The notes beneath the pieces are model-generated. The model saw nothing but the letters and a program-made list of their open reading frames with translations. It had not been told where the DNA came from and searched no databases. From assembly GCF_003449035.1 (NCBI RefSeq), contig NZ_QRGB01000001.1, forward strand, positions 2,046,001-2,110,000: 64,000 nucleotides of DNA, in the 5' to 3' direction. Made by a program: the position numbers and the translations under genes. This DNA comes from Pedobacter indicus (lineage in GTDB: Bacteria; Bacteroidota; Bacteroidia; Sphingobacteriales; Sphingobacteriaceae). Shown piece by piece: positions 53,766 to 62,206 of the stretch (its first letter is position 1; each line of letters opens with the position of its first letter).

Positions 53766-54523
53766 TGAAAAGCGTATTGATAACCTTTTGTCTGCTATTT
53801 TTTGCTGCAGTTCCTTCTTATATAGTAGCAGGTGAGAAACCGCATCTTGTTTTTCTGGTAAGCAAAGACACGCTCAACTATGAAGCCCACCGTACAATAC
53901 CTCAATTTGCAAAGGAGTTGGATAAGCAATATCGTGTTACAGTTATCGAGAGTGAAGGAACTCTGCAATCTTCGAGTTTTCCCGGGATTGAGGTTTTAAA
54001 AGACGCCGATTTGTTGGTTGTGTTTTGCCGGCGGCTTGCGTTGCCCGCTAAGGAAATGCAGTTGATTCAAGCATATGTTAACAGTGGTAAGCCGATTATG
54101 GGGATACGGACGGCTAATCACGCATTTTCGGTGATGAGCGGTCCGGTACCAAAAGGTTATCTCGACTGGCCTGAATTTGTAGCCGACGTACTTGGTTGTG
54201 AGAACAGGGGCTATGGTCCTACGGAACCTGGTACAGATGTTAAATTGGTGGCGGGAGCTAATGAACATGAAATTATGAAAGGTGTAAAACCTTTGGAATG
54301 GCATAGCGAAGGAAATGTCTATCTCGTAGATCCTTTGTTGGATCAAGAAGCTGTTGTGTTATTAGAAGGTTATTCGGAAGATTTGGTTCAACCGATCGCT
54401 TGGACAAGATTGAACGCAAAAAAAGGAAAGGTTTTCTATACATCTTTGGGATACCCGACCGACTTCAATAAACCCCAATTTAAAAAAATGTTGAAAAATG
54501 CAATCACATGGCTGACAAAATAG
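53762..54523 (+). CDS. ThuA-like domain protein, exported
   Basis: A 253-residue protein with a signal peptide (MMKSVLITFCLLFFAAVPSYIVA). The ThuA domain follows, a class-I glutamine-amidotransferase-like fold lacking the catalytic Cys; NYEAHRTIPQF, DLLVVFCRRLAL, GIRTANHAF and GKVFYTSLGYPTDFN are typical. ThuA is named for trehalose utilisation, but most members of the Bacteroidota family have unknown roles, often beside Gfo/Idh/MocA and dehydrogenase genes. It is the last gene of the copy 2 run and is followed by a weak terminator. Confidence 0.82.
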   Translation: MMKSVLITFCLLFFAAVPSYIVAGEKPHLVFLVSKDTLNYEAHRTIPQFAKELDKQYRVTVIESEGTLQSSSFPGIEVLKDADLLVVFCRRLALPAKEMQLIQAYVNSGKPIMGIRTANHAFSVMSGPVPKGYLDWPEFVADVLGCENRGYGPTEPGTDVKLVAGANEHEIMKGVKPLEWHSEGNVYLVDPLLDQEAVVLLEGYSEDLVQPIAWTRLNAKKGKVFYTSLGYPTDFNKPQFKKMLKNAITWLTK

Positions 54524-54537
54524 GTAAAAACAATCAC

Positions 54538-54562
54538 AAGATTTTTAGTATAAATCTTTTTT
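54538..54562 (+). terminator. Weak terminator after the ThuA-like gene
   Basis: AAGATTT pairs with AAATCTT around a seven-base loop, followed by TTTT. The 7-bp stem has only one G-C pair. It lies 15 bases after the stop, and its position just before a new promoter motif supports it. Confidence 0.45.
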
Positions 54563-54579
54563 AAGTCTAATTTTTCACT

Positions 54580-54599
54580 TATATTCGTGTACGTTACCG
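54580..54599 (+). promoter_or_regulatory. Shared operator/promoter motif before DegT copy 3
   Basis: TATATTCG, one base off the -7 consensus, runs into TGTACGTTACC. It aligns with the motifs at 47375 and 63784. The start codon is 33 bases downstream. Confidence 0.55.
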
Positions 54600-54631
54600 A
54601 GTAAAAAGCATACTAACCGAATCTCATAATT

Positions 54632-55990
54632 ATGTTAAAAAATTATTCTCGCCGCGATTTTATTCTTCAAAACCTGATGGTAGGCGCGGGGATGGGTTTA
54701 ACTTCCATGGTGCCTTACCGGCCGAGGAAAGATGATTTGCCCGCGATACTTGGCGGGCCTAAAGCACATGCGGGCGACTGGTCACGCTGGCCAATTTGGA
54801 AACCAGAGACAGATGAAGCGCGTGTGTTGGACGTTCTGAGAAGTGGCAAATGGTCTCGAGCTAATGTGGTTGCCGACTTTGAAGCCCGATGGGCTGAGTT
54901 GATTGGTTCCAAACGTTGTCTGACCTTAGTGAATGGTACAAATTCTCTTTTTGTTTCCTTGCTTCAGTTGGGCATCGGTGGCGGAGATGAAGTTATTTTA
55001 CCTCCTTATACGTTTATTGCTTGTCCGCAAGCCATTTTGGCTACAGGTGCAATTCCGGTTTTTGCGGATATTGATAAAGCGACTTATCAGATTGACCCGA
55101 AAAAATTAGAAGCGAAGATAACGCCTCGCACGAAAGCGATTTTACCTGTCCATATTTTAGGGTTTCCTTGTGATATGGTGTCGATTATGAAAATTGCAAA
55201 AAAGCACAATTTGGTGGTTGTAGAGGATGCCTGTCAAGCATGGTTGGCTGAGATTGACCATAAAAAAGTGGGAACATTTGGGGATGCGGGCTGCTTTAGC
55301 TTTCAAAACTCGAAAAATATACCCATGGGTGAAGGTGGCGCTATTGTGAGCGATAATGACGAGTTTATGGATCGATGCTATTCCTATCATAATTATGGAC
55401 TAGCCCATGGGTCGGTTAAGCCTGAGCCTGGCGGGTCTTTTGTTATGGCGGGGACAAAATTGAGGTTAACAGAATATCAGGCAGCTATCGGTTTTAGTCA
55501 GCTCGTTCGTTTTCAGGATCAAACCGATTTGAGAGAACGAAATGCGGCTTACTTAAAGTCACTTCTTGAAAATATTCCAGGAATCATAACGTACTCTGTG
55601 TACGAGAATGTAACGAAATCGGTATTTCATCTTTTCCCATTTAGGTATGATCAGGAACAGTTTAAGGGGTTGCCCAGGTCGGAGTTCTTAAACGCTCTTC
55701 GTGCCGAAGGTGTGCCTTGTTCTTCGGGCTATGTCCCTTTAAATAAGATGCCTTATTTAGAGCATGCATTCAAGAGTAAAAATTTTCAAAAGATGTATAC
55801 TGCTGAGGAGTTGGATATTCAAAAATACAACGAAAATAATAGCTGTCCGCTGAACGATGAGCTCTGTGAAGAAGCTGTTTGGCTTTCGCAGAATATGTTG
55901 CTTGGAAACCGGACAGATATGGAGAATATAGCTCACGCAATTCAGAAAATACACAAAAATGCCGATAAAATCAAAAAGCAGAACGCGTAG
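54632..55990 (+). CDS. Tat-exported DegT-family aminotransferase, copy 3
   Basis: A 452-residue PLP aminotransferase with a Tat signal (YSRRDFILQNLMVGAGMGL). D199 in EDACQA and K228 in SFQNSKNIPMGEGGAIVS are at the same residue numbers as in copy 1, and the C-terminal NNSCPLNDELCEEAVW and MLLGNRTDM are also shared with it. This places copies 1 and 3 as closer paralogues. The C-terminus resembles inosose-type aminotransferases. It overlaps the next gene by 32 bases. No cytosolic partner enzyme is evident. Confidence 0.85.
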   Translation: MLKNYSRRDFILQNLMVGAGMGLTSMVPYRPRKDDLPAILGGPKAHAGDWSRWPIWKPETDEARVLDVLRSGKWSRANVVADFEARWAELIGSKRCLTLVNGTNSLFVSLLQLGIGGGDEVILPPYTFIACPQAILATGAIPVFADIDKATYQIDPKKLEAKITPRTKAILPVHILGFPCDMVSIMKIAKKHNLVVVEDACQAWLAEIDHKKVGTFGDAGCFSFQNSKNIPMGEGGAIVSDNDEFMDRCYSYHNYGLAHGSVKPEPGGSFVMAGTKLRLTEYQAAIGFSQLVRFQDQTDLRERNAAYLKSLLENIPGIITYSVYENVTKSVFHLFPFRYDQEQFKGLPRSEFLNALRAEGVPCSSGYVPLNKMPYLEHAFKSKNFQKMYTAEELDIQKYNENNSCPLNDELCEEAVWLSQNMLLGNRTDMENIAHAIQKIHKNADKIKKQNA

Positions 55991-57362
55991 GTTCGTGTTT
56001 CGGTTTACAATAGTCTTCATGGCTTATTTTATAAGTTCTTTTGTCTCTGTGCAAGCGCAAGAGTCTTCAGGATCGTGGAAGGCTGGTGTAGCAAAAGTTA
56101 ATATTACACCATCTGAACCGCACTGGTTGGCAGGTTATGCGAGTCGTACAGCACCTTCTGATGGCAAATTAACAGATCTGTGGGTAAAAGCATTGTATTT
56201 GGAAGATGCGGGTGGAAAGAGGTCTGTTTTAATAACAAGTGATTTGTTGGGAATGCCAAAGGCATTGTCAGATGATATACGAACAGAAATAAATAAAAAA
56301 TACGGATTGAAAATTGACGAGGTGTTAATTAATAGTTCGCATACACATTCAGGGCCGGTTTTGGAAGCAGCATTAGTGGATATTTATGAACTCGACGAAA
56401 AAAACAAGCAGCGGGTAATTGCTTACTCCGCTCAACTTGGAAAGCAAATTGTTGAGTTGGTAGGGATGGCGATGAAGGATATTAAGCCAGTCAAGATATT
56501 TTCTGAAAACGGTGTTACCAGGTTTCAAGTAAATAGGAGAAACAATAAAGAAGCAAATCTAGAGCAGCAGACTTCGCTTAGCGGTCCGAATGATTATGCG
56601 GTTCCTGTTCTGAAAGTTATTGATGCTGAAAGCAATAATCTGATGGCCATAGGCTTCGGATATGCGTGTCATCCGACTGTATTATCGTCGAACGAATGGT
56701 CTGGTGATTATGTGGGTTTTGCTCAGATAGAACTTGAAAAAGAATACCCGGGAGCGTTAGCGATGTTTTTTCAATGTACAGGTGCTGATCAAAACCCTCT
56801 TCCGAGGCGGACAGTAGGGCTCGCGAAGCAATATGGAAAAACATTGGCTGCTGCGGTGACTCGTGTATTGGAAGAAGATATGAAGGAGTTGGCACCGATA
56901 CTTACAACCGGTTATAAAGAAATTGATTTAAAGTTAGCAACCCCGCCTACGCGGGAAGAACTAGAGAAAGTGGCAGCGGAGGCTTCGGGTTATGAAAGTC
57001 GCTGGGCAAAAAGGATGATAGAGAAAATCGATCGAAAGGAGAAACTCCGAACTTCTTATCCATACCCAATACAACTTTGGTCACTAGGAGATCAGAAGAT
57101 TGTAGCTTTAGGAGGTGAAGTTGTGATTGAATATAGTATTCAGGTAAAAAAGCTTTTGGGAAAGGACACCTTCGTTCTGGGATACTCAAATGATGTGATG
57201 GCTTATATTCCTTCGGATATTATCTTGAAAGAAGGTGGTTATGAAGGTGATACATCGCAAAAAGTATATGGCTTGCCAGCGAAATGGGCAGAAGGTATCG
57301 AAAAAAGTATTTTAACAGGGGTGTCGGATTTAGCGGGACAAAGCATTAACAACAAAGAATAA
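55959..57362 (+). CDS. Neutral ceramidase-like secreted hydrolase, copy 3
   Basis: A 467-residue exported protein with a basic N-terminus and signal (RRFVFRFTIVFMAYFISSFVSV) cleaved near VQAQ. Ceramidase-type motifs are VAKVNITP, the zinc-site NSSHTHSGPV, GYACHPTVL and CTGADQNPLPRR. At the ceramidase serine position it has Asn (N279), and the motif GDV is GAD. It shares the family with copies 1 and 2 and again sits directly after a Tat-DegT gene, with a 32-base overlap that implies coupled translation. Confidence 0.78.
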   Translation: MPIKSKSRTRRFVFRFTIVFMAYFISSFVSVQAQESSGSWKAGVAKVNITPSEPHWLAGYASRTAPSDGKLTDLWVKALYLEDAGGKRSVLITSDLLGMPKALSDDIRTEINKKYGLKIDEVLINSSHTHSGPVLEAALVDIYELDEKNKQRVIAYSAQLGKQIVELVGMAMKDIKPVKIFSENGVTRFQVNRRNNKEANLEQQTSLSGPNDYAVPVLKVIDAESNNLMAIGFGYACHPTVLSSNEWSGDYVGFAQIELEKEYPGALAMFFQCTGADQNPLPRRTVGLAKQYGKTLAAAVTRVLEEDMKELAPILTTGYKEIDLKLATPPTREELEKVAAEASGYESRWAKRMIEKIDRKEKLRTSYPYPIQLWSLGDQKIVALGGEVVIEYSIQVKKLLGKDTFVLGYSNDVMAYIPSDIILKEGGYEGDTSQKVYGLPAKWAEGIEKSILTGVSDLAGQSINNKE

Positions 57363-57411
57363 TAAATGTCAGTCAAAAATATATTAGATAACTAAAATTA
57401 AAAAATAGTCA

Positions 57412-59526
57412 ATGAAACGATCAATAATAGCTAGCAGATTTGCTTTATGGTCTCTAATACCAGCCGTGTTAGTAGCATCCTGTTCGAATGAGCGATATCC
57501 AGGACCCATGACTCCAGAAGAATCATTAGAGCATTTTGAACTGCATGAGGATTTTGAAATTGAAATATTTGCTACGGAACCACATGTTCAGGATCCAGTT
57601 TCAATGATATTTGACGAAAATGGCAATGCATACGTCGTAGAGATGCCAGATTACCCCTTTAAGCCGGAACCGGGTCAAGGAAAAGGACGAATTAAGCTTT
57701 TACGGGACACAGATGGTGATGGAAAGGTAGATTCTTCTACTGTATTTGCGGAAAATATATCGGAGGCTACAAGTATGTTACCTTGGAAAGGAGGGATTAT
57801 CCTAACTGCCGCGCCTCATATTCTTTATCTGAAAGATACGGATGGGGATCATGTTGCAGATGTGCAGGAAAAGCTTTTTTCGGGTTTCTTCGAAAATAAT
57901 TCGGAAGCACAAATTACAAACCTTCGCTTTGGTGTTGATAACTGGATCTATGCCTCGAACCACGGGCAGGCTGGAAATGTTACATTTAGCAAAAAGCCAG
58001 AGGCTCCCGCTTTGTCGATGGCTGGTGCGGATTTTAGATTCCGTTTGGATCGGGATGAGTTTGAGGCGGAAACTGGTCCGGGACAATTTGGTCATGCTTT
58101 GAATGATTGGGGCCATCGTTTTTTTACACAAAATACGCTCCACATCCAACAGTCTGTTATACCGTGGAGGTATAATCATCGTCATCCTTATTTGCCATCA
58201 AGCAGAGGATCATTTAATATAAATGATCATGATTTAAGAATGTATCAATTAACGCCGACGCCTTATTGGAGAGAAGAGCGCAGTAGCAGAAGGCAGGCTT
58301 CGTATGATGAGCAAGGCTTGGATCGAATTGAGCATCCAAGAGATCATTTTACTGGTGCTTCGGGTGGAACATTCTATGGTGGCGACGCTTTCCCAGAAGG
58401 GTATTATGGCAATATTTTTACAGGAGAAGTAGCAGGAAACTTAGTTCACCGAGATATTTTGGTTCCGCATAAAACTGAACCACGCTTTATAGCTCAAAGA
58501 GCGGAAGGTGAAGGTGACCGGGAATTTTTAGCATCTACCGACACGTGGTTCAGACCATCTAATTTTACAGTTGGTCCTGACGGAAATCTTTATCTTATTG
58601 ACATGTATCGTCAACACATCGAAACACCGGTATCAATTCCTGAAGACCTGAAAGAAGACATGGACTTTATGCGCGGAAGTGACATGGGTAGGATTTATCG
58701 GATTGTTTCGAAAGAGAAAAAAACAGGAGAGCTGGTCGGAAATTCGAGCAACCGAAGTGCCCAGGAATACGTTGAATTGCTTTCTCATCCGAACCAATGG
58801 TGGCGTCTACAAGCTCAGCGACTTTTATTAGAACGCCAGGATAAGTCCATTATCCCCGCTGTTACTGCTCTGTTCAATGATAGTGAAGATCCCAGAACGA
58901 GATTGCATGCGCTTTATGTGTTAGAAGGATTGAATAGTTTGAACGCTTCTCTTGTTCAGCAAGCTATTGGCGATGAGCACCCCGGTGTTCGTGAACATGG
59001 TGCAATCTTGGCAGAACGCTTTCCTGATTTGTTGCCGCAACTGATCGGTTTGACAGAAGATAGCGATCCGCGGGTAGCGTTTCAGGCAACGCTTAGTATC
59101 GGTGAGTTTTCATCTGCTAATGTAGCAGCAGCATTAGCAAAAGTTGTTGAACAACGAAACAAGGTGTCGTGGTTTAGAACGGCCGTTTTAAGTTCCAATA
59201 TCGGATCGTCCATGCAATTGGTGAGCGCTTTGGATAAGACTCAGTTCTTTGGTCAAGTAGATGATGATAAAAAGAAATTTGCTAATGACTTGGCCTATGT
59301 ATTTGGTGCTCGAAATGCCAAAGGGGAAGCCGCAGCTTTGATAAAAGCCATTGCAAACAAGGATCCTGAATGGCATGAGGCATATTTAAACGGTTTACTA
59401 AAAGGACTTGAAAAATCAGAATCGGAAAATAAAGTTGACAGTGATCTTGAAAGTGCTCTGTCAGCTTTGGAGAGCAATACGAGCGACAAGAATAAAGAGG
59501 TTATAGGAAAAATTAAAAGTCTTTAA
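57412..59526 (+). CDS. Membrane-bound dehydrogenase-like lipoprotein (propeller plus HEAT)
   Basis: A 704-residue lipoprotein (lipobox VASC near residue 24). The N-terminal beta-propeller resembles the 'membrane-bound dehydrogenase' domain common in Planctomycetes and Verrucomicrobia, with FEIEIFATEPHVQDPVSM, the calcium-binding-like DTDGDGKVD and DTDGDHVAD, and NFTVGPDGNLYLIDMYRQH. A HEAT-repeat-like helical region follows (about residues 440-600). Full-length members usually end in a cytochrome c domain with CxxCH; none is present. It may oxidise a sugar or alcohol in the periplasm and pass electrons to a separate carrier, such as the HiPIP encoded next. Confidence 0.72.
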   Translation: MKRSIIASRFALWSLIPAVLVASCSNERYPGPMTPEESLEHFELHEDFEIEIFATEPHVQDPVSMIFDENGNAYVVEMPDYPFKPEPGQGKGRIKLLRDTDGDGKVDSSTVFAENISEATSMLPWKGGIILTAAPHILYLKDTDGDHVADVQEKLFSGFFENNSEAQITNLRFGVDNWIYASNHGQAGNVTFSKKPEAPALSMAGADFRFRLDRDEFEAETGPGQFGHALNDWGHRFFTQNTLHIQQSVIPWRYNHRHPYLPSSRGSFNINDHDLRMYQLTPTPYWREERSSRRQASYDEQGLDRIEHPRDHFTGASGGTFYGGDAFPEGYYGNIFTGEVAGNLVHRDILVPHKTEPRFIAQRAEGEGDREFLASTDTWFRPSNFTVGPDGNLYLIDMYRQHIETPVSIPEDLKEDMDFMRGSDMGRIYRIVSKEKKTGELVGNSSNRSAQEYVELLSHPNQWWRLQAQRLLLERQDKSIIPAVTALFNDSEDPRTRLHALYVLEGLNSLNASLVQQAIGDEHPGVREHGAILAERFPDLLPQLIGLTEDSDPRVAFQATLSIGEFSSANVAAALAKVVEQRNKVSWFRTAVLSSNIGSSMQLVSALDKTQFFGQVDDDKKKFANDLAYVFGARNAKGEAAALIKAIANKDPEWHEAYLNGLLKGLEKSESENKVDSDLESALSALESNTSDKNKEVIGKIKSL

Positions 59527-59556
59527 ATTGAACGAGGAATTAGAAATAGACATAAG

Positions 59557-59916
59557 ATGAAAAAAGATTATTCTAGAAGGTCATTTATAAGAAAATCAGC
59601 TTTTTTAAGCTCCATGCTAATAGGAGGTGGATTCATTCTGAATGCATGTAATTCATCAACCCAATCAACTACAGAATCAGAAACGGCTTCAGCTCCGGTA
59701 GACTCTTGCAATGATTACAGCAACGTAAGTGACGTTGAGCTTCAAAAAAGAGAGAGCCTGGGTTATGTTGAGGAAACACCGATCCCTGATTCGGATTGTG
59801 CTAATTGTCAATTGTATATAAAACCTAATGAAGGTGAAAAGTGCGGTGGCTGTCAGTTGTTTAAGGGGCCGGTTTTTGAAAATGCCTATTGTACCTATTG
59901 GGCGCCGATGGTGTAA
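59557..59916 (+). CDS. High-potential iron-sulfur protein (HiPIP), Tat lipoprotein
   Basis: A 119-residue protein with a Tat signal and lipobox together (YSRRSFIRKSAFLSSMLIGG, then LNAC), so it is folded with its cluster, exported and lipid-anchored. The mature part has the cysteine pattern CANC, CGGC and YCTYW at the C-terminus, which fits a HiPIP 4Fe-4S site (Cx2C, C, C). HiPIPs carry electrons in the periplasm. It lies 30 bases after the dehydrogenase-like lipoprotein and 51 before the Gfo/Idh/MocA gene. Confidence 0.85.
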   Translation: MKKDYSRRSFIRKSAFLSSMLIGGGFILNACNSSTQSTTESETASAPVDSCNDYSNVSDVELQKRESLGYVEETPIPDSDCANCQLYIKPNEGEKCGGCQLFKGPVFENAYCTYWAPMV

Positions 59917-59967
59917 GTTTGGTGTATCGATTGCGCCATTTGTTGACGAAGAAAAAAGAACGATAAG

Positions 59968-61023
59968 ATGAATAATAAACTATTTGGTTTTGCAATTATA
60001 GGAACGGGTGCTATCGCGAGTATTCATGCTAAGGCAATAGATGCTATTCCGAATGCGAAATTACTTGGGGTGTTTAACCGCACAAAGGAAAAAGCAATTG
60101 CTTTTGCGAAAGAATATGATTGTATAGCTTATGATTCGATTGAAGAACTATTAGAGAACAATGATGTCGACATCGTATGTATATGTACTGCATCAGGACT
60201 GCATCGCGATCCTGCAATGAAGGCAATTGAGGCCGGGAAGCATTGTCTTATTGAAAAGCCGCTGGAAGTGACGCTTGAGAAGAGTGATGAGATCATTAAC
60301 GCCGCTTCGAAAAAGGGTGTTAAAGTGGCTGTGATCTATCCAACTCGTTTTTATCCAGCAAGTCAGCAGATCAGAAAAGCGCTGGACGATAACAGATTTG
60401 GTAATTTGGTATTAGGAAGTGCTTATGTAAAATGGAGTCGGGATGAAAAATATTATGCGTCTGCAGACTGGAGAGGGACATGGGAGTTTGACGGCGGCGG
60501 GGCATTAATGAACCAGGCGATCCATTCCGTAGATATCTTGCAATGGTACATGGGGCCGGTAGAGTCTGTACAGGCTATAACAGCAAATGTGCGCCATAAG
60601 AATATTGAGGTTGAAGATACGGCTGTTGCTATATTAAGGTTTAAAAATGGTGCGGTCGGGACAATTGAATGTTCGACGGCTGTTTTCCCTGGATCATTTA
60701 AAAGAATTGAGGTTATGGGTACGAAGGGTAGCGCCGTTATCGAGGAGAATAGTCTTACCCAGTGGCAGTTTTCAGAAGATACGGAAGCTGACGCTAAATT
60801 ACGTGAAACTTATTCGGGAGGCGGGCCTTCACAAGGTGGTGTTGCCAATCCGATGGATATTGGGTTCTATGGCCATCAAAAACAGATTGAGGATTTGATG
60901 GAAGCAATTTCTGAGAATCGGACGCCTTTGGTCGACGGGATTGAAGGGCGTAAATCAGTCGAAATTGTAAGGGCAGTCTACGATAGTGCGCGAACAGGAA
61001 AACCAATTGTGATTTCTGAATAG
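59968..61023 (+). CDS. Gfo/Idh/MocA family oxidoreductase
   Basis: A 351-residue NAD(P)-dependent oxidoreductase without export signal. The Rossmann motif AIIGTGAIASIHAKAI is at the N-terminus, with VFNRTKEKA after the second strand and EKPLEVT holding the catalytic Lys near residue 96. The C-terminal alpha/beta domain has GGALMNQAIHSVDILQWYMG with His and Asp of the active site. The family includes inositol dehydrogenases, glucose-fructose oxidoreductases and 3-keto-sugar enzymes. It is likely cytoplasmic and would act after uptake of the product made outside. Confidence 0.9.
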   Translation: MNNKLFGFAIIGTGAIASIHAKAIDAIPNAKLLGVFNRTKEKAIAFAKEYDCIAYDSIEELLENNDVDIVCICTASGLHRDPAMKAIEAGKHCLIEKPLEVTLEKSDEIINAASKKGVKVAVIYPTRFYPASQQIRKALDDNRFGNLVLGSAYVKWSRDEKYYASADWRGTWEFDGGGALMNQAIHSVDILQWYMGPVESVQAITANVRHKNIEVEDTAVAILRFKNGAVGTIECSTAVFPGSFKRIEVMGTKGSAVIEENSLTQWQFSEDTEADAKLRETYSGGGPSQGGVANPMDIGFYGHQKQIEDLMEAISENRTPLVDGIEGRKSVEIVRAVYDSARTGKPIVISE

Positions 61024-61036
61024 ATAAAGAATAATC

Positions 61037-62206
61037 ATGTTTTTCAAAGTAAAAGAGTTACTGTGTGGTATGTTTCTGTTCATGCTTTCGTTGAGTGTAG
61101 GCGCACAGGAACCTCAGTCTGATGCATTAGAAAGAAAACGGATTTGGAGTAAAATTTCTCGTTATTTTACACCTCCCGCAGAGTTTCGAGGGGATTTTGG
61201 AAGCTACCGCTCATTGTTGGAATTTTACGATGGTCGGAAAGTCAAGACGAAAGCTGACTGGCCTGCTCGTCGTCAAGAAATTTATAACCGTTGGTCAGAA
61301 TTAATGGGCAGATGGCCAGCGCTCCTCACTGATCAGAAATTGACTATACTGGATTCGGTACAAGAAGAAGGTTATAAACAGTATAAGGTGAAATTTCGGT
61401 GGCTTCCGAATGAAGAAACTACAGGTTTCTTATTGGTCCCTGATGGTGACGCTGAGAAACCTGCCGTTATCTCAGTTTATTATGAACCTAATACTGCAAT
61501 TGGGGATGGAAAGCCTTATCGGGATTATGCATTGCAATTAGTAAAGCGAGGATTTGTTACGCTTTCATTGGGAACTACAGAGGCCTCCAAAGACCAGACT
61601 TTTTCTTTATATTATCCTTCGATAGAAAAAGCAGAAGTGCAGCCACTTTCGATGCTCGCCTATGCAGCCGCAAATGCTTGGCATGCATTGGCGAAAGAGA
61701 ATAATGTGGATTCGACTAGGATCGGAATAGTCGGACATTCATTTGGAGGAAAATGGGCGATGTTTGCCTCGACCTTATTTGACAAATTTGCCTGTGCTGT
61801 TTGGTCGGACCCAGGTATCGTGTTTGACGAGGCACGTGGATCCGTCAATTACTGGGAGCCTTGGTATTTGGGCTATCATCCAAAGCCGTGGCGCAAAAGG
61901 GGGATGATAACAGAAGAAAACCCAGTCGTTGGTCTGTATCCTCGATTGGTAGAGGAGGGCTATGATTTACATGAACTCCATGCTTTGATGGCTCCCCGAC
62001 CTTTTCTCGTTTCAGGAGGCTCGGAAGATCCTCCAAGTAGATGGATTCCTTTAAACCATACGATCAAAGTGAATGATTTATTGGGGTATGAAAACCGGGT
62101 GGCAATGTCAAACCGACCTGAGCATTCGCCCAACGAAGAGGCTAATGAGATAGTCTATTCGTTTTTTGAATATTTCCTAAAATATAATGGTATTGAAACT
62201 AAATAA
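61037..62206 (+). CDS. Exported alpha/beta hydrolase (esterase/peptidase-like)
   Basis: A 389-residue protein with a signal peptide (MFFKVKELLCGMFLFMLSLSVGAQ). The fold is alpha/beta hydrolase with the nucleophile Ser in GHSFGGKWAMF near residue 236, a candidate acid in the GGSEDPPSRW strand and His in NRPEHSPNEE near the C-terminus. It resembles acetyl-xylan-esterase or dienelactone-hydrolase-like proteins found in Bacteroidota glycan clusters. The substrate is unknown. Its stop overlaps the next start by 20 bases. Confidence 0.82.
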   Translation: MFFKVKELLCGMFLFMLSLSVGAQEPQSDALERKRIWSKISRYFTPPAEFRGDFGSYRSLLEFYDGRKVKTKADWPARRQEIYNRWSELMGRWPALLTDQKLTILDSVQEEGYKQYKVKFRWLPNEETTGFLLVPDGDAEKPAVISVYYEPNTAIGDGKPYRDYALQLVKRGFVTLSLGTTEASKDQTFSLYYPSIEKAEVQPLSMLAYAAANAWHALAKENNVDSTRIGIVGHSFGGKWAMFASTLFDKFACAVWSDPGIVFDEARGSVNYWEPWYLGYHPKPWRKRGMITEENPVVGLYPRLVEEGYDLHELHALMAPRPFLVSGGSEDPPSRWIPLNHTIKVNDLLGYENRVAMSNRPEHSPNEEANEIVYSFFEYFLKYNGIETK

